The notes under the pieces: model-generated | Told to the model about the DNA's origin: nothing | The model's input: only the letters and a program-made list of their open reading frames with translations | Databases searched by the model: none | Source of the DNA: Acinetobacter calcoaceticus | Lineage (GTDB): Bacteria; Pseudomonadota; Gammaproteobacteria; Pseudomonadales; Moraxellaceae | Assembly: GCF_900520355.1 (NCBI RefSeq) | Contig: NZ_LS999521.1 | Location: forward strand, 3,224,001 to 3,288,000 | DNA length: 64,000 bases | Reading direction: 5' to 3' | Program-made: the position numbers and the translations under genes | Part shown: positions 43,076 through 54,221 of the stretch, piece by piece | Numbering within the stretch: position 1 is the stretch's first letter | Layout of the letters: the number at the start of each line of letters is the position of its first letter

Positions 43076-44596
43076 TTAATCGATAAATTTTTCCGACTGA
43101 ATATTCAATTCAATGTCCCAATGCTTAAACTGATCTTGCTCATCATGCAAGTCCGCAACTAACAATGGCCATTGTTTGGCATCACCAGAAACACTAAGCT
43201 GCCATTGTTGATCATTTATGATGGTCAGTTCAATGGCAGGAAGCATCTGATCACTTCGACTATGGTTGAGTAAAACTGCTAGGCGAAGCAATAAACATAA
43301 GTAAAGTAATTTATGACCACCAGCCTTCAAAATTTCGTTTTTTACATCATTTCGCAATTTACGACGATGGTGAGCAACTAAATGTGAAAGATGATTTTGA
43401 TCAATTTGCGAGAAACCTGGAATATCAGAATGCTGTAACAAATAAGCACCATGGCGATGATAACCACCATGACTAATTGCTAAACCAATCTCATGCAAAT
43501 AAGCTGATCGACGCAGTAAGTCACTGTCTTCACTCGTTAAATTAAGAGATTTCGCCACACCATCAAATAATTGCTGTGCTGTATTGACAACACGTTCTGC
43601 TTGTTTAGGGTCAGCATTATAACGACCCATTAGAGCCTGTACACTGCGGTCGCGTATATCCTCATGTTTAAATCGACCTAATAGGTCATACATAACACCT
43701 TCGCGTAATGCACCATCAGAATATGCCAAACGATCAATTTCTAGAACTTCAAAAACTGCGTACAAAATTGCCAATCCGGCTGGCAAAACTGCTCGTCGAT
43801 CTTCTCTTAAACCTTCAAAATCAATTTCAGAAACGTTTTTAAACTTAAGTAATTTATCTTTAAGTTTGTATAAACCTTCTCGAGTGACATTTTCTTGTTC
43901 ATCACTTAAGCCCATATTAACCATAATTTGGCGACAGGCTTTAATCGTTCCACTCGAACCAACGACAGTATCCCACCCTTCCATTTTATAAGTCGTTGCA
44001 ATAGCAGAAAGTTCTTTACGAGCAGCAACTACGGCCTTATCAAATGATTTCTGGGTAATTTCCCCATCAGAAAAGTAAGCTGTTGTATAGGCCACACAAC
44101 CCATTTGTAATGATTCGGTGTAAATAGGTTCAAACTCTTCACCGATAATAAATTCGGTAGAACCACCACCAATATCGACGACCAAGCGACGTCCACCATT
44201 GGCCATGGTATGCGATACACCCAAATAGATCAGACGGGCTTCTTCTCGTCCTGCAATAATTTCAATAGGTTTAGGTAAAATTTCTGCAGCTTTTTGAATA
44301 AATTCATGACCATTTTTTGCCTGACGCAAGGCATTAGTAGCCACAATTCGTAAACGATTAGGTTGAACAGAACTCAATCTACCAACAAAACGGGCTAGAC
44401 ATGCCAAACCACGTTGCTGAGCTGCTTCTGTTAAATTTTTATTTTCATCTAAACCAGCTGCAAGCTGTACTTTTTCTGACATCGAAGCAACTTTTTTAAC
44501 TTCACCGTGATCTACCCGTGCAATTGCAAGGTGAAAGCTGTTCGACCCCATATCTATGGCGGCAAGTAATTCTTCATCAATCAGAAAGTCAGACAT
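43076..44596 (-). CDS. ppx: Exopolyphosphatase
   Basis: The product of about 506 residues has the ASKHA phosphate loop AIDMGSNSFHLAIARVDHG, DIGGGSTEFIIG, and an HD-like helical domain (LHEIGLAISHGGYHRHGAYLLQHS). It removes phosphate from long polyphosphate chains and may act on pppGpp. Length agrees with PPX/GppA enzymes of two domains. The ATG at 44596 begins MSDFLIDEELLAAID; the frame could extend nine residues to 44623. Confidence 0.95.
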   Translation of the reverse strand: MSDFLIDEELLAAIDMGSNSFHLAIARVDHGEVKKVASMSEKVQLAAGLDENKNLTEAAQQRGLACLARFVGRLSSVQPNRLRIVATNALRQAKNGHEFIQKAAEILPKPIEIIAGREEARLIYLGVSHTMANGGRRLVVDIGGGSTEFIIGEEFEPIYTESLQMGCVAYTTAYFSDGEITQKSFDKAVVAARKELSAIATTYKMEGWDTVVGSSGTIKACRQIMVNMGLSDEQENVTREGLYKLKDKLLKFKNVSEIDFEGLREDRRAVLPAGLAILYAVFEVLEIDRLAYSDGALREGVMYDLLGRFKHEDIRDRSVQALMGRYNADPKQAERVVNTAQQLFDGVAKSLNLTSEDSDLLRRSAYLHEIGLAISHGGYHRHGAYLLQHSDIPGFSQIDQNHLSHLVAHHRRKLRNDVKNEILKAGGHKLLYLCLLLRLAVLLNHSRSDQMLPAIELTIINDQQWQLSVSGDAKQWPLLVADLHDEQDQFKHWDIELNIQSEKFID

Positions 44597-44875
44597 TATT
44601 GAACTAAACCCATAACAATTCACGCCTAGAGTAATTCACACGAATGCAATTGAAAAGCCATTTTCATCAACAATTAACTGTCATTTATATTTTTCTATTT
44701 ATGAGTTGATTGTACAAGTCGATGGTGAATATCGTGAGCATCCATTAGACAAATTTAGTTAAGCCTTGAATAATGGCATCAAACCCTTACATTGAACTAA
44801 GTAGCTATGTAATACTGATAGAGATAATTTTCTCCTGTAGTAATAGCACTTTTTTCTAAAAATTGGAGCCGTACC

Positions 44876-45202
44876 ATGTCTGCGACTATTGTAAATACAA
44901 CTGATGATAACTTCCAAGCAGATGTTCTAGACGCTGAAACACCTGTACTTGTTGACTTCTGGGCAGGTTGGTGTGCACCTTGTAAAGCAATTGCACCTGT
45001 TCTTGAAGACTTATCAAGTGAATATGCTGGTAAAGTAAAAATTGTTAAAGTTGATGTGACTTCTTGCGAAGATATTGCGGTGAAATACAATATCCGCAAT
45101 ATTCCTGCTTTATTACTTTTCAAAAATGGTGAAGTCGTAGCTCAACAAATTGGCGCTGTACCTCGCTCTAAACTTGTAAGCTTTATTGATGAAAATGTTT
45201 AA
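44876..45202 (+). CDS. trxA: Thioredoxin
   Basis: The 108-residue protein has the active site WCAPC at residues 32-36, with the cis-proline motif NIPALLLF. It is a general dithiol reductant. The active site has Ala in place of the usual Gly (WCGPC), a substitution seen in other thioredoxins. GGAG stands before the ATG. It is followed by its own terminator and by rho, a trxA-rho order found across proteobacteria. Confidence 0.96.
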   Translation: MSATIVNTTDDNFQADVLDAETPVLVDFWAGWCAPCKAIAPVLEDLSSEYAGKVKIVKVDVTSCEDIAVKYNIRNIPALLLFKNGEVVAQQIGAVPRSKLVSFIDENV

Positions 45203-45220
45203 GTCAAAATGCTAAGAATG

Positions 45221-45254
45221 AAAATACGCTATACTTTTATAGCGTATTTTTTTC
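45221..45254 (+). terminator. Terminator after trxA
   Basis: Stem AATACGCTATA-CTTT-TATAGCGTATT then a T run. It lies 19 nt past the trxA stop and 10 nt before the rho promoter. Confidence 0.88.
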
Positions 45255-45263
45255 GGCTATAAA

Positions 45264-45292
45264 TTGACAAATTAACTAAGCTGGCTTATATT
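45264..45292 (+). promoter_or_regulatory. Strong rho promoter
   Basis: Perfect TTGACA (45264-45269), 17-nt spacer, TATATT (45287-45292). Transcription would begin near 45299, leaving a leader of about 220 nt before rho. The leader is otherwise without a recognised element; long leaders at rho are linked to its own termination control in other bacteria. Confidence 0.8.
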
Positions 45293-45522
45293 GCATGCTC
45301 AAGAGGCACTGAAGGGAATCATCTTCGTCCGGCTTCTTACAAGACACAAACATAAAGATCGCCACTCGGCAACAGAAATTGTTTTTTCACATTTTTCTTC
45401 GAAACAATCAATCAGACTTCTGAATTGTTATTGTGTAAATACAATTGCGATAATCTTTTTTGTATGCGAGCGATTTTTCTTCTTTTTAAACCACACTCTA
45501 CTCTTTCCTAATTCTGACCCTT

Positions 45523-46791
45523 ATGAATTTAACTGAACTCAAGAAAAAACCAATTGGTGAATTAATTAAAATTGCTGAATTTATGGGCCTGGAAGGTATG
45601 GCTCGTAACCGAAAGCAAGATATTATCTTTGCCATTTTGAAACGCCATGCGATGAATGGCGAAGAAATTTTTGGTGACGGCGTTCTTGAAATTCTCTCTG
45701 ATGGTTTTGGTTTTTTGCGCTCTGCCGCAGGTTCGTATTTAGCAGGTCCGGATGATATTTATGTGAGTCCCTCACAAATCCGACGCTTTAACTTGCGTAC
45801 AGGCGATACCATCACAGGTACTATTCGCCCTCCAAAAGAAGGTGAGCGTTATTTTGCGTTGCTCAAAGTTAACCAGATTAACTATGACACGCCAGAAAAT
45901 TCTCGAAATAAAATTCTATTTGAAAACTTAACACCCCTTTTCCCAACCGAACAATTGGTTATGGAACTAGGTAATGGTACGACAGAAGACTTAACTTCTC
46001 GTGTTGTTGACTTAGTTGCGCCAATCGGTAAAGGTCAACGTTCTATTATTGTTGCACCGCCAAAAGCGGGTAAGACAATGCTACTTCAAAATATTGCTCA
46101 ATCTATTGTTAGAAACAATCCTGAAGTATTCCTGATTGTTCTATTAATTGACGAGCGTCCAGAAGAAGTAACTGAAATGGAACGTACTGTTCGCGGTGAA
46201 GTCATTGCTTCAACATTCGATGAAGCTCCTGCTCGCCACGTACAAGTTGCAGAAATGGTGATTGAAAAAGCAAAACGTCTTGTTGAACATAAAAAAGACG
46301 TTGTGATTCTGCTTGACTCTATTACCCGTTTAGCGCGTGCATATAACACTGTCATTCCTTCATCAGGTAAAGTATTAACTGGTGGTGTAGATGCTCACGC
46401 ATTAGAGCGCCCTAAACGCTTCTTCGGTGCTGCACGTAATATTGAAGAAGGTGGATCTCTTACGATCATCTCAACTGCTTTGATTGAAACAGGCAGTAAA
46501 ATGGATGACGTAATTTATGAAGAATTTAAAGGTACAGGTAACCAAGAGATCACTCTTGATCGCCGTATTGCTGAAAAACGCGTCTTCCCTGCCATGAATA
46601 TTAAGAAATCTGGTACCCGTCGTGAAGAGCGTTTAATGGATGATGATAACTTACGTAAAGTATGGATCCTCCGTAAGCTCCTTCATCCTATGGATGAGTT
46701 GGCGGCAATGGAATTCTTACTTGATCGTATGAAAGAAACTAAAACAAATGATGATTTCTTCGATCAAATGAAGCGTAAAGCTTCAACTTAA
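45523..46791 (+). CDS. rho: Transcription termination factor Rho
   Basis: The 422-residue helicase has an N-terminal RNA-binding cold-shock-like domain ([23 protein letters not shown]), the Walker A APPKAGKT at residues 178-185, Walker [16 protein letters not shown] and the Q/R loops of the secondary RNA site ([20 protein letters not shown]). Length matches the E. coli form; it has no insertion domain. It follows trxA and has its own promoter. Confidence 0.98.
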   Translation: MNLTELKKKPIGELIKIAEFMGLEGMARNRKQDIIFAILKRHAMNGEEIFGDGVLEILSDGFGFLRSAAGSYLAGPDDIYVSPSQIRRFNLRTGDTITGTIRPPKEGERYFALLKVNQINYDTPENSRNKILFENLTPLFPTEQLVMELGNGTTEDLTSRVVDLVAPIGKGQRSIIVAPPKAGKTMLLQNIAQSIVRNNPEVFLIVLLIDERPEEVTEMERTVRGEVIASTFDEAPARHVQVAEMVIEKAKRLVEHKKDVVILLDSITRLARAYNTVIPSSGKVLTGGVDAHALERPKRFFGAARNIEEGGSLTIISTALIETGSKMDDVIYEEFKGTGNQEITLDRRIAEKRVFPAMNIKKSGTRREERLMDDDNLRKVWILRKLLHPMDELAAMEFLLDRMKETKTNDDFFDQMKRKAST

Positions 46792-46807
46792 TCGATTAAT
46801 CTTCAAT

Positions 46808-46838
46808 AAAAAGCCACTCTTTTGAGTGGCTTTTTATT
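46808..46838 (+). terminator. Terminator after rho
   Basis: Stem AAGCCACTC-TTTT-GAGTGGCTT followed by TTTTA. It lies 16 nt after the rho stop. Confidence 0.88.
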
Positions 46839-47111
46839 TGGTTGACAAGCTTTACACAAAAATACATTTTGCAGTTTTTTATGTAAAATTATTTATAAGC
46901 TTTTGATAATAATTATTTTTGAATTAAAAAAAACAAGTTTTTTAATAGCTTACCTCCACCTTTTCCAATACACTCGGGCTAATTGATTGTTTTTTTCTGT
47001 TAAAAAACAGACTGTTTTTCTCTTTTTCATACGTTTTTTCGACAGACGACAGTAGTATTTCAGCATTTGCAGTGATAGCATAGCGGCAGACCAGTTAGAC
47101 TGCTCCATGCG

Positions 47112-47140
47112 TTGTTACCTAGCTACGTTTTAGGAATAAT
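47112..47140 (+). promoter_or_regulatory. Candidate promoter of the Ala/Ser-rich lipoprotein gene
   Basis: TTGTTA (47112-47117), 17 nt, AATAAT (47135-47140). The 46840-47111 sequence upstream holds T-rich tracts and one small hairpin (CTGTT-AAAA-AACAG) but no gene that I can see. Confidence 0.5.
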
Positions 47141-47202
47141 AAAAGCAAAACAGTCCAACTTAGGTTTTTTTAATCTCAAATCTTTTTTGTGAGAGTGATG
47201 CC

Positions 47203-47448
47203 ATGTTATTCAAAAAATTTGCTGCTGTTGCTGCTGTAGCTGCTACTTTAGCTTTCGTTGGTTGTTCTAAGAAAGAAGAAGCTCCTGCTGCTGCTGCTTC
47301 TGAAGCTGTAGCTGCTGCTTCTGAAGCTTCTACTGCTGCTTCTGAAGCTGCTACTGCTGCTTCTACTGCTGTTGATGCTGCTGCTTCTGAAGCTTCTGCT
47401 GCTGCTGCTTCTGCACCTGCTGCTTCTGAAGCTTCTGCTGCACACTAA
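47203..47448 (+). CDS. Small Ala/Ser-rich lipoprotein
   Basis: The 81-residue product has a lipoprotein signal (LAFVGC lipobox, mature N-terminus CSKKEEAP). The mature part is almost only Ala, Ser, Glu and Thr in irregular copies of AASEA. About 60 residues of low-complexity helix could reach from the outer membrane into the periplasm like Braun lipoprotein, but no C-terminal lysine is present. GCT and TCT codons dominate, suggesting high expression, and a good ribosome site (GAGAGTGA) precedes the ATG. Function unknown. Confidence 0.8.
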   Translation: MLFKKFAAVAAVAATLAFVGCSKKEEAPAAAASEAVAAASEASTAASEAATAASTAVDAAASEASAAAASAPAASEASAAH

Positions 47449-47465
47449 TCTATAATTTAGATTAG

Positions 47466-47496
47466 AAAAAAAGAGGACATTTGTCCTCTTTTTTTA
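47466..47496 (+). terminator. Terminator after the Ala/Ser lipoprotein gene
   Basis: Stem AAGAGGACA-TT-TGTCCTCTT with seven A before and seven T after; lies 18 nt past the stop. Confidence 0.88.
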
Positions 47497-47603
47497 CGCC
47501 TAAATTTTATATTCCTAAGCCCACTTCACTTAATATATCTAGATACATTGACATAACATCGTAGTGGAATAAACCTGTCTAAATATAAGTAAAAAAAAGC
47601 AGA

Positions 47604-47900
47604 TCAATCGATCTGCTCATTTCCAACGCGTTGTCTAAACTTTTGACCTGCTCTAAAGGTCACTACACGGCGAGCAGAAATTGGAATTTCTTCGCCTGTT
47701 TTAGGATTACGTCCTGGACGTTCGCGTTTATCTCTTAATTCAAAATTACCGAAACCAGAGAGCTTAACCTGCTCTCCCGCAATAAGTGCTTGGCTAATTT
47801 CGTCGAAGAACAACTCGACCATTTGTTTTGCTTCACGGCGATTTAAGCTGGTTAACTCACTTAAATGATCAGCCATGTCTGCTTTAGTTAATGCTGTCAT
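47604..47900 (-). CDS. ihfA: Integration host factor subunit alpha
   Basis: The 98-residue DNA-bending protein of the HU/IHF fold has [39 protein letters not shown] with the intercalating proline loop, and a C-terminal helix. With IhfB it bends DNA by about 160 degrees. Its ATG overlaps the pheT stop by 4 bp, the pheST-ihfA arrangement typical of gammaproteobacteria. Confidence 0.96.
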   Translation of the reverse strand: MTALTKADMADHLSELTSLNRREAKQMVELFFDEISQALIAGEQVKLSGFGNFELRDKRERPGRNPKTGEEIPISARRVVTFRAGQKFRQRVGNEQID

Positions 47901-50278
47901 GAGGCCCTCAATGTCGCTTGATAAGTGTTTTCTAACACTTGGATAATATTGTCCATACCAGATTTAATTTCAGCATCTTCAAGCGTACGTGAAGGATGTT
48001 GCCACAAAAGTGCAAACGCTAATGAGCGCTTACCATCTTCGACACCCTGCCCCGTATACACATCGAATAACCATGTAGAGTCTAAAAGCTCTCCACCAGT
48101 TTGTTCGATTAACTGCTGAATATCTCTAACATTTATATTATCAGAGATTAAAAGCGCAATATCACGTCTAACCGAAGGAAAACGTGATAATTCTGTAAAA
48201 TTAGATACATAAGATTGCAAAACAGCTGTTTGATCGAGTTCAGCAACCCAAGTCGTGCTTAAATCAAGGTCATTTTCTAGAGATGGATGCAAACGACCTA
48301 AGTAACCAATTGATTTACCATCAACCAAAATCTCAGCTGATTGCCCTGGGTGCAACCACGCGCGTTCTGAACGAACATATTCAACATTTACACGTCCAGC
48401 AGCTAATATCTCTTCAATCTCACCTTTGAAATCAAAGAAATCCATTGGTTGAGGCTTAGCATGCCATGATTCTGGTTCTTGCGAGCCGACTGCCACCAAA
48501 GCCAAGGTAGGGGTCTGCTGTAAGTCTTCAATGCTCTTAGCATTTTGATAATCAAAACGCAGCCCGAATTCGAAGAAACGAACACGACTTTGCTGACGGT
48601 TGAGATTATATTGTACGCAAGGAATTAAACTAGAAAGCAACGTACTACGCATTGCAGCCAAATCGCTTGAAATTGGATTTGCTAACATCAATGGCTTAAC
48701 TTCGGGATTTAATTGCTTTTCAAGTTTCGCATCCGCAAAACTAAAACTAATTGCTTCTTGATAACCTAAAGTCACGATCGTTTGACGCAACTCAGTGAGC
48801 TCAAAACGATCTTGGTATTTAGCAAATTTAACATCCATGCTTGGTAAGCTAATCTGGATATTGTCATAGCCATCAATACGCGCAACTTCTTCAATTAAAT
48901 CTTGATAAATAGCCATATCATAACGATGCGATGGCGGCACTACGCTCCACTCACCTTCAGCTTTAACTGTTACCTTACACCCTAGTCGGGTTAAAGCATC
49001 TGCAATGAACTCACCTGCGACTTGATATCCCAATAATTGGTCTACCTGAGCTTGTTTCAGTTCAATGGCTTCACGTTTTGGAAGTAAGTCAGTTTTTTCA
49101 GCTACAGTAATTGGGCCAAATTCACCACCCGCTAACTCTTGAATAAGCTGAGAAGCACGATTCATCGCAATTAAAGGTAATTCAAAATCTACACCACGTT
49201 CATAGCGCTGCGAAGAATCTGTATGTAAACCAAAACGACGAGCACGTCCAGCAATAGCAAGTGGAGCGAAGAAAGCACTTTCTAAGAAGATATCAGTCGT
49301 ATCATCGGTTACACTTGACGCTAAACCACCCATAATTCCAGCAATTGCCAAAGCTTTTTGGTCGTCAGCAATCACCATAATATCTTCTGGCAACTCAACT
49401 TCTTGATCATTCAGAAGTTGTAACTTTTCTTGTTGTGTTGCTTGACGAACATGTACCGTCCCTTCGATTTTAGACAAATCGAATGCATGCATTGGTTGAC
49501 CCAATTCCATTAGGACATAGTTGGTCACATCAACCAAAATACTATGAGTACGGATTCCTGAACGTGATAAAGCCTGTGCCATCCACTCAGGAGTAGCAGC
49601 TTTTATATTAACATTTTTAACTACACGCCCTAAATAACGCGGAGCGCCTTCAGTACTGATAACTACTTTTTTCTCATCAGCAATGGTGGCATCAACCGCG
49701 TTAATTACGGGTTCATTCATTTGCAATTGATTAATAACTGCAATTTCACGGGCAATACCACGAATACTAAAACAGTCACCACGGTTTGGCGTAATACTGA
49801 TATCAATAATATTGTCGTCAAGTTTGAGGTATTCACGGATATTTACTCCGACTGGAGCATCGGCTGGTAATTCAAGTAAACCATCGATTTTATCTTCAAG
49901 ATCAATCTCAGAAGCACCACAAAGCATTCCTTGTGATTCAATTCCACGAAGTTTACCTTTTTTGATTTTAAAATCGCCAGGTAATACTGCCCCAATGGTT
50001 GCAACTGGAGCTTTCATTCCAGCGCGAACGTTCGGTGCGCCACACACAATTTGTAAAGGCTCACCCGAACCAATATTCACTGTTGTAACACGTAAACGGT
50101 CTGCATCAGGGTGCTGCTCAACAGTTAACACTTCACCAATTACAACGCCTGTAAATGGTTTAGCCACTGGTGCCAATTCATCAACTTCAAGACCAAGCAT
50201 CGTCAACTGATCAGATAATGTATCACTATCAATTGCCGGGTTAACCCATGTGCGTAGCCAATTTTCGCTAATCTTCAT
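47897..50278 (-). CDS. pheT: Phenylalanyl-tRNA synthetase beta subunit
   Basis: The 793-residue subunit has an N-terminal tRNA-binding EMAP/OB domain ([21 protein letters not shown]), B1-B8 domains including the editing domain region ([18 protein letters not shown]) and a C-terminal anticodon-binding ferredoxin-fold domain ([12 protein letters not shown]). It pairs with PheS. It follows pheS by 32 nt and its stop overlaps ihfA. Confidence 0.98.
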   Translation of the reverse strand: MKISENWLRTWVNPAIDSDTLSDQLTMLGLEVDELAPVAKPFTGVVIGEVLTVEQHPDADRLRVTTVNIGSGEPLQIVCGAPNVRAGMKAPVATIGAVLPGDFKIKKGKLRGIESQGMLCGASEIDLEDKIDGLLELPADAPVGVNIREYLKLDDNIIDISITPNRGDCFSIRGIAREIAVINQLQMNEPVINAVDATIADEKKVVISTEGAPRYLGRVVKNVNIKAATPEWMAQALSRSGIRTHSILVDVTNYVLMELGQPMHAFDLSKIEGTVHVRQATQQEKLQLLNDQEVELPEDIMVIADDQKALAIAGIMGGLASSVTDDTTDIFLESAFFAPLAIAGRARRFGLHTDSSQRYERGVDFELPLIAMNRASQLIQELAGGEFGPITVAEKTDLLPKREAIELKQAQVDQLLGYQVAGEFIADALTRLGCKVTVKAEGEWSVVPPSHRYDMAIYQDLIEEVARIDGYDNIQISLPSMDVKFAKYQDRFELTELRQTIVTLGYQEAISFSFADAKLEKQLNPEVKPLMLANPISSDLAAMRSTLLSSLIPCVQYNLNRQQSRVRFFEFGLRFDYQNAKSIEDLQQTPTLALVAVGSQEPESWHAKPQPMDFFDFKGEIEEILAAGRVNVEYVRSERAWLHPGQSAEILVDGKSIGYLGRLHPSLENDLDLSTTWVAELDQTAVLQSYVSNFTELSRFPSVRRDIALLISDNINVRDIQQLIEQTGGELLDSTWLFDVYTGQGVEDGKRSLAFALLWQHPSRTLEDAEIKSGMDNIIQVLENTYQATLRAS

Positions 50279-50310
50279 CTTTATAAACCTTTTTTAATCC
50301 TGAAAAACTG

Positions 50311-51312
<1,002 letters not shown>

Positions 51313-51449
51313 TTAAAAAAATATAATAAAACACTGCATTCTAACAGTTTTTCATCGAATTGATGAAGTTTATCCATCATGAAAAATGTATTAGGCAACA
51401 AAAAGATAAAACGTATAAGATAATAGCATCGTCAATGAGATCAACTATT

Positions 51450-52442
51450 ATGGCGCTCAATCAAATTTGGAAACAACAACTTACGCTTGTGACGTATGGC
51501 AATGAATACCTCCGCCAAAACTTAAGCTTTACCCAATGGCGACAACATCATATTTTTGACCACCATAGTTTTCAATTTCGTGACTTAGCTTCTCAGCATT
51601 TACTCGCCCAACACTTTCAAGTTTGGCTAGAAGCGCTAAAAAAACAAGGTACCACTCAGCTTAGTTTACATTTATCAAGCCTTCTAAATGAAGAGCAAAA
51701 TCCAAACAGTAACGTTGAGCTTTTACCTTACACTCATTTTATCGTTAGCCATCAAAATGATAAGAAATTTGCATGGATTTTCGGCCATGAACTTGCTGAA
51801 TGGTATAACAATGATAATGAGTTTGAAGCCCCTCCTTCACAAACCTGTGAGCTTCATTTAGAAACTTTCTGGCGTTTTGAACTAAATGAAAAGTTATCAA
51901 AAAAAATTGAAGCTGATTTAAAAAATCCGCCATGGCAAGAAATTGCTGACTTTATGGATAGTGAATTATTTCGTAGTAAATACGCAGCAGGTTTTGAGGA
52001 ACCAGAATTTCAAAAAGCTCATTTGGATGGTACAAATATTACGAACCAAGAACCAAGACTTGCTTTAATTCCAGAGAGCTATCCAGCAGATTATGCTCAC
52101 CAGCTTCTAAATCGTACTCAAGCATTAAGCAATTATTTAGAACAAAAGAAACGACTTGCAAATGATCCGTTAGGAGAAGAGCTAGACCAAGAACAACTCA
52201 TTAATTTAAGAAATTTTACGCAAAAAACTGATGATCTGTTTGCCAAACTTATTGTTAAGGCTGCTAATCACTATCAAACAGCTCAAATAATTCCAGTCGC
52301 TAAAGCCTCTCCATTCGAGCAATCAAGTGAAAGTCCTCAACACTTGAAATCTCACCACCATAAAGGCACTGGTTCAGGCGTTATTAAGCTGATTATTCTA
52401 ACGATTATTATTTGTGCATTGGCTTATTATTTTGGGCTATAA
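51450..52442 (+). CDS. Tail-anchored protein of unknown function
   Basis: The product of about 330 residues, from ATG 51450 (MALNQIWKQQL), has no signal peptide. Its middle is rich in His, Glu, Gln and Tyr, and a helical stretch covers roughly residues 230-280. A Ser/His-rich linker (SSESPQHLKSHHHKG) precedes a single hydrophobic helix at the C-terminus (VIKLIILTIIICALAYYF) followed by two residues. This is the layout of a tail-anchored cytoplasmic protein. The frame can be extended to 51360 with two ATGs but without a conserved-looking start. It diverges from pheS. I do not recognise it. Confidence 0.65.
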   Translation: MALNQIWKQQLTLVTYGNEYLRQNLSFTQWRQHHIFDHHSFQFRDLASQHLLAQHFQVWLEALKKQGTTQLSLHLSSLLNEEQNPNSNVELLPYTHFIVSHQNDKKFAWIFGHELAEWYNNDNEFEAPPSQTCELHLETFWRFELNEKLSKKIEADLKNPPWQEIADFMDSELFRSKYAAGFEEPEFQKAHLDGTNITNQEPRLALIPESYPADYAHQLLNRTQALSNYLEQKKRLANDPLGEELDQEQLINLRNFTQKTDDLFAKLIVKAANHYQTAQIIPVAKASPFEQSSESPQHLKSHHHKGTGSGVIKLIILTIIICALAYYFGL

Positions 52443-52448
52443 CTTAGA

Positions 52449-52952
52449 TTAGAGTTCCCATTGATAAAGTAACTCTGTTATTTCGAAACCGAACTCAGGT
52501 AGTTCGGTTTCACCAATTATTTTGGCTCCCATTTTTTCATAGAAGAAACGGCTTGGATTTTTATTAAAAACGTCTAAACGAATAGAAGCGTAATCTTGAT
52601 TTAATGCACAGTGATAGAACTTTTGAAATAACTCACGACCTATACCTTGCCTTTGAATTTCTTCCAAAAGATAAAAGGCAAGAATTTCAGCAATATTATT
52701 CTTTGGGTTCAGATAACCATCGAGAAAGCCTTTTACCATTCCATTTTCAGTATAGATAAATAACTTATGATCAGGGCTTTTGGTTATTTCTTTCCATAGT
52801 AGCTCCTTATCTCGTACTTTAAGCTCATCCAATATTTCTTGCTTAAGCATACCTGTATAAGTTTCTTTCCAACACTGTACATGCACTTCTGCAATAGATA
52901 ATGCATCCTTAAAGGTGGCTATACGAATTTCTCTTTCATTTAATGATTTCAA
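52449..52952 (-). CDS. GNAT-family N-acetyltransferase
   Basis: The 167-residue product has the acetyl-CoA pocket motif LLEEIQRQGIGRELFQKF and the C-terminal FYEKMGAKIIGETELPEFG of GNAT enzymes. The substrate is unknown. Its start is TTG at 52952 with GGGGAAC before it; no ATG exists in frame before residue 36. It converges with the unknown gene at 52442 with 6 bp between stops. Confidence 0.85.
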   Translation of the reverse strand: MKSLNEREIRIATFKDALSIAEVHVQCWKETYTGMLKQEILDELKVRDKELLWKEITKSPDHKLFIYTENGMVKGFLDGYLNPKNNIAEILAFYLLEEIQRQGIGRELFQKFYHCALNQDYASIRLDVFNKNPSRFFYEKMGAKIIGETELPEFGFEITELLYQWEL

Positions 52953-53008
52953 TTCGTTCCCCTCATGTCACAACTTTAAAGTGAAGCACCAATTTTTTTC
53001 ATACAAAC

Positions 53009-53569
53009 TTATTGAGCTAAAAGCTGATCTCGAACATGCATTAAAGCAAAGCCCAACAAATTTAAACCTTGCCATTGAGATGGATCTTGAATATGTAAAT
53101 GATCTTGCGCCATACCAATCCCCCAAATTTTATCTACCGGAGATGCTTCAACTAAAATATGGTCTTTCGTTGCTAATAAGAAATTTTTCAATTCAGGATG
53201 CTGAGAGAATTTAGCAAAGTTCGCCTGCACCACGATATCAAAACGTTTTTCTTGCCATATCTTTTCATCATAATTACGCACTTTACGACCGAGCTGTTTT
53301 GCTTCATTTGGATGTTTAACTTGCAAGATCTGTGCAAAGATTTCTTCATCATTAAATAATTTTGCTTTTTGCGCCATCATATAGTGCTTAGCAGTAAAGT
53401 ATTCAATACCCTCATCTGTAAATTGCACTGGATACCACTGACTAAAACAACTCTTATCAACAAGATCAGCCTGCTTAGGAGTATGTCCCCAAAAATATAA
53501 ATATTTAAACTGAACACCTTTTTGCACTTTTTTAATTAAGTCATTTAGAAATTTTTCATCTTTCATCAT
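53009..53569 (-). CDS. NADAR-family protein (YbiA-like N-glycosidase)
   Basis: The 186-residue product has FWGHTP, SQWYPVQF, a helical YFTAKHYMMAQKAKLF, and the conserved DKIWGIGMA near the C-terminus. This is the NADAR/YbiA family, which cleaves N-glycosidic bonds of riboflavin-pathway intermediates or ADP-ribosyl derivatives. Some NADAR proteins take part in phage defence with ADP-ribosyl signalling; here no partner gene is adjacent, so a housekeeping role is likelier. Confidence 0.85.
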   Translation of the reverse strand: MMKDEKFLNDLIKKVQKGVQFKYLYFWGHTPKQADLVDKSCFSQWYPVQFTDEGIEYFTAKHYMMAQKAKLFNDEEIFAQILQVKHPNEAKQLGRKVRNYDEKIWQEKRFDIVVQANFAKFSQHPELKNFLLATKDHILVEASPVDKIWGIGMAQDHLHIQDPSQWQGLNLLGFALMHVRDQLLAQ

Positions 53570-53613
53570 TTATCTCTGGTTATTATCTTTTTTAAAACAG
53601 AACTACTAAAAAT

Positions 53614-53643
53614 AAAAAAGACCGCTAAAAAGCGGCCTTTTTT
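53614..53643 (-). terminator. Terminator after rplT
   Basis: Stem GACCGCT-AAAA-AGCGGCC with A and T runs on both sides. It lies about 13 nt past the rplT stop. Confidence 0.88.
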
Positions 53644-53655
53644 GAATCTCTAAGC

Positions 53656-54015
53656 TTATGCAGCTAATGCGCCTTTAGCTTTTTCAGCTAAAGCAGCAAA
53701 TGCTACTGCATCATGCATAGCGATGTCAGCTAATACGCGACGGTCGATGATCACTTGAGCTTTTTTCAAGCCATCGATCATACGGCTGTAAGACAAACCG
53801 TTTTGACGAGCACCAGCATTGATACGCGCAATCCATAAAGCACGGAATTGACGTTTCTTTTGACGGCGGTCACGATAAGCGTATTGACCAGCTTTGATTA
53901 CCGCTTGGAACGCTACGCGGTAAACGCGTGAACGAGCACCATAGTAACCTTTAGCGCGAGCAAGAATTTTTTTGTGACGACGATGAGCCACTACACCACG
54001 TTTTACACGAGCCAT
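53656..54015 (-). CDS. rplT: Ribosomal protein L20
   Basis: The 119-residue basic protein begins [30 protein letters not shown] and ends KAKGALAA. It binds 23S rRNA early in 50S assembly. It starts 11 nt after rpmI. In E. coli L20 represses rpmI-rplT through the leader; here infC is not directly upstream. Confidence 0.98.
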
Positions 54016-54026
54016 TTATAATCTCC

Positions 54027-54221
54027 TTAGATGTATGGGCACATACGACGAACTGAGTTCACGTCAGAAACATGAACCATTACACAGCCGCGTAATTGAC
54101 GGATACGTTTAGCAGATTTTTTGGTCAAAATGTGGCGCTTGAATGCTTGTTTGCGCTTAAAACCGTGTGCAGTCGCTTTGAAGCGTTTAGCAGCACCACG
54201 GCGAGTTTTCATCTTAGGCAT
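54027..54221 (-). CDS. rpmI: Ribosomal protein L35
   Basis: The 64-residue protein begins [20 protein letters not shown], the universal L35 start at ATG 54221, preceded by AGAGG at good spacing. The longer frame to 54311 is a leader artefact. The leader carries GAACA-GGT-GTTC-type inverted repeats and a CCTGCAGG palindrome, possibly part of an L20 binding site, but this is not shown. Confidence 0.97.
   Translation of the reverse strand: MPKMKTRRGAAKRFKATAHGFKRKQAFKRHILTKKSAKRIRQLRGCVMVHVSDVNSVRRMCPYI

Noticed and set aside
44797..45123. Open frame antisense to trxA, 108 codons
   Set aside because: It mirrors the trxA coding frame, has no ribosome site and no family features.
46840..47111. 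Possible small RNA in the rho-lipoprotein gap
   Set aside because: T-rich tracts and one small hairpin, but no promoter-terminator pair could be defined.
47248..47445. Ser/Arg-rich minus-strand frame
   Set aside because: Complement of the GCT/TCT repeats in the lipoprotein gene.
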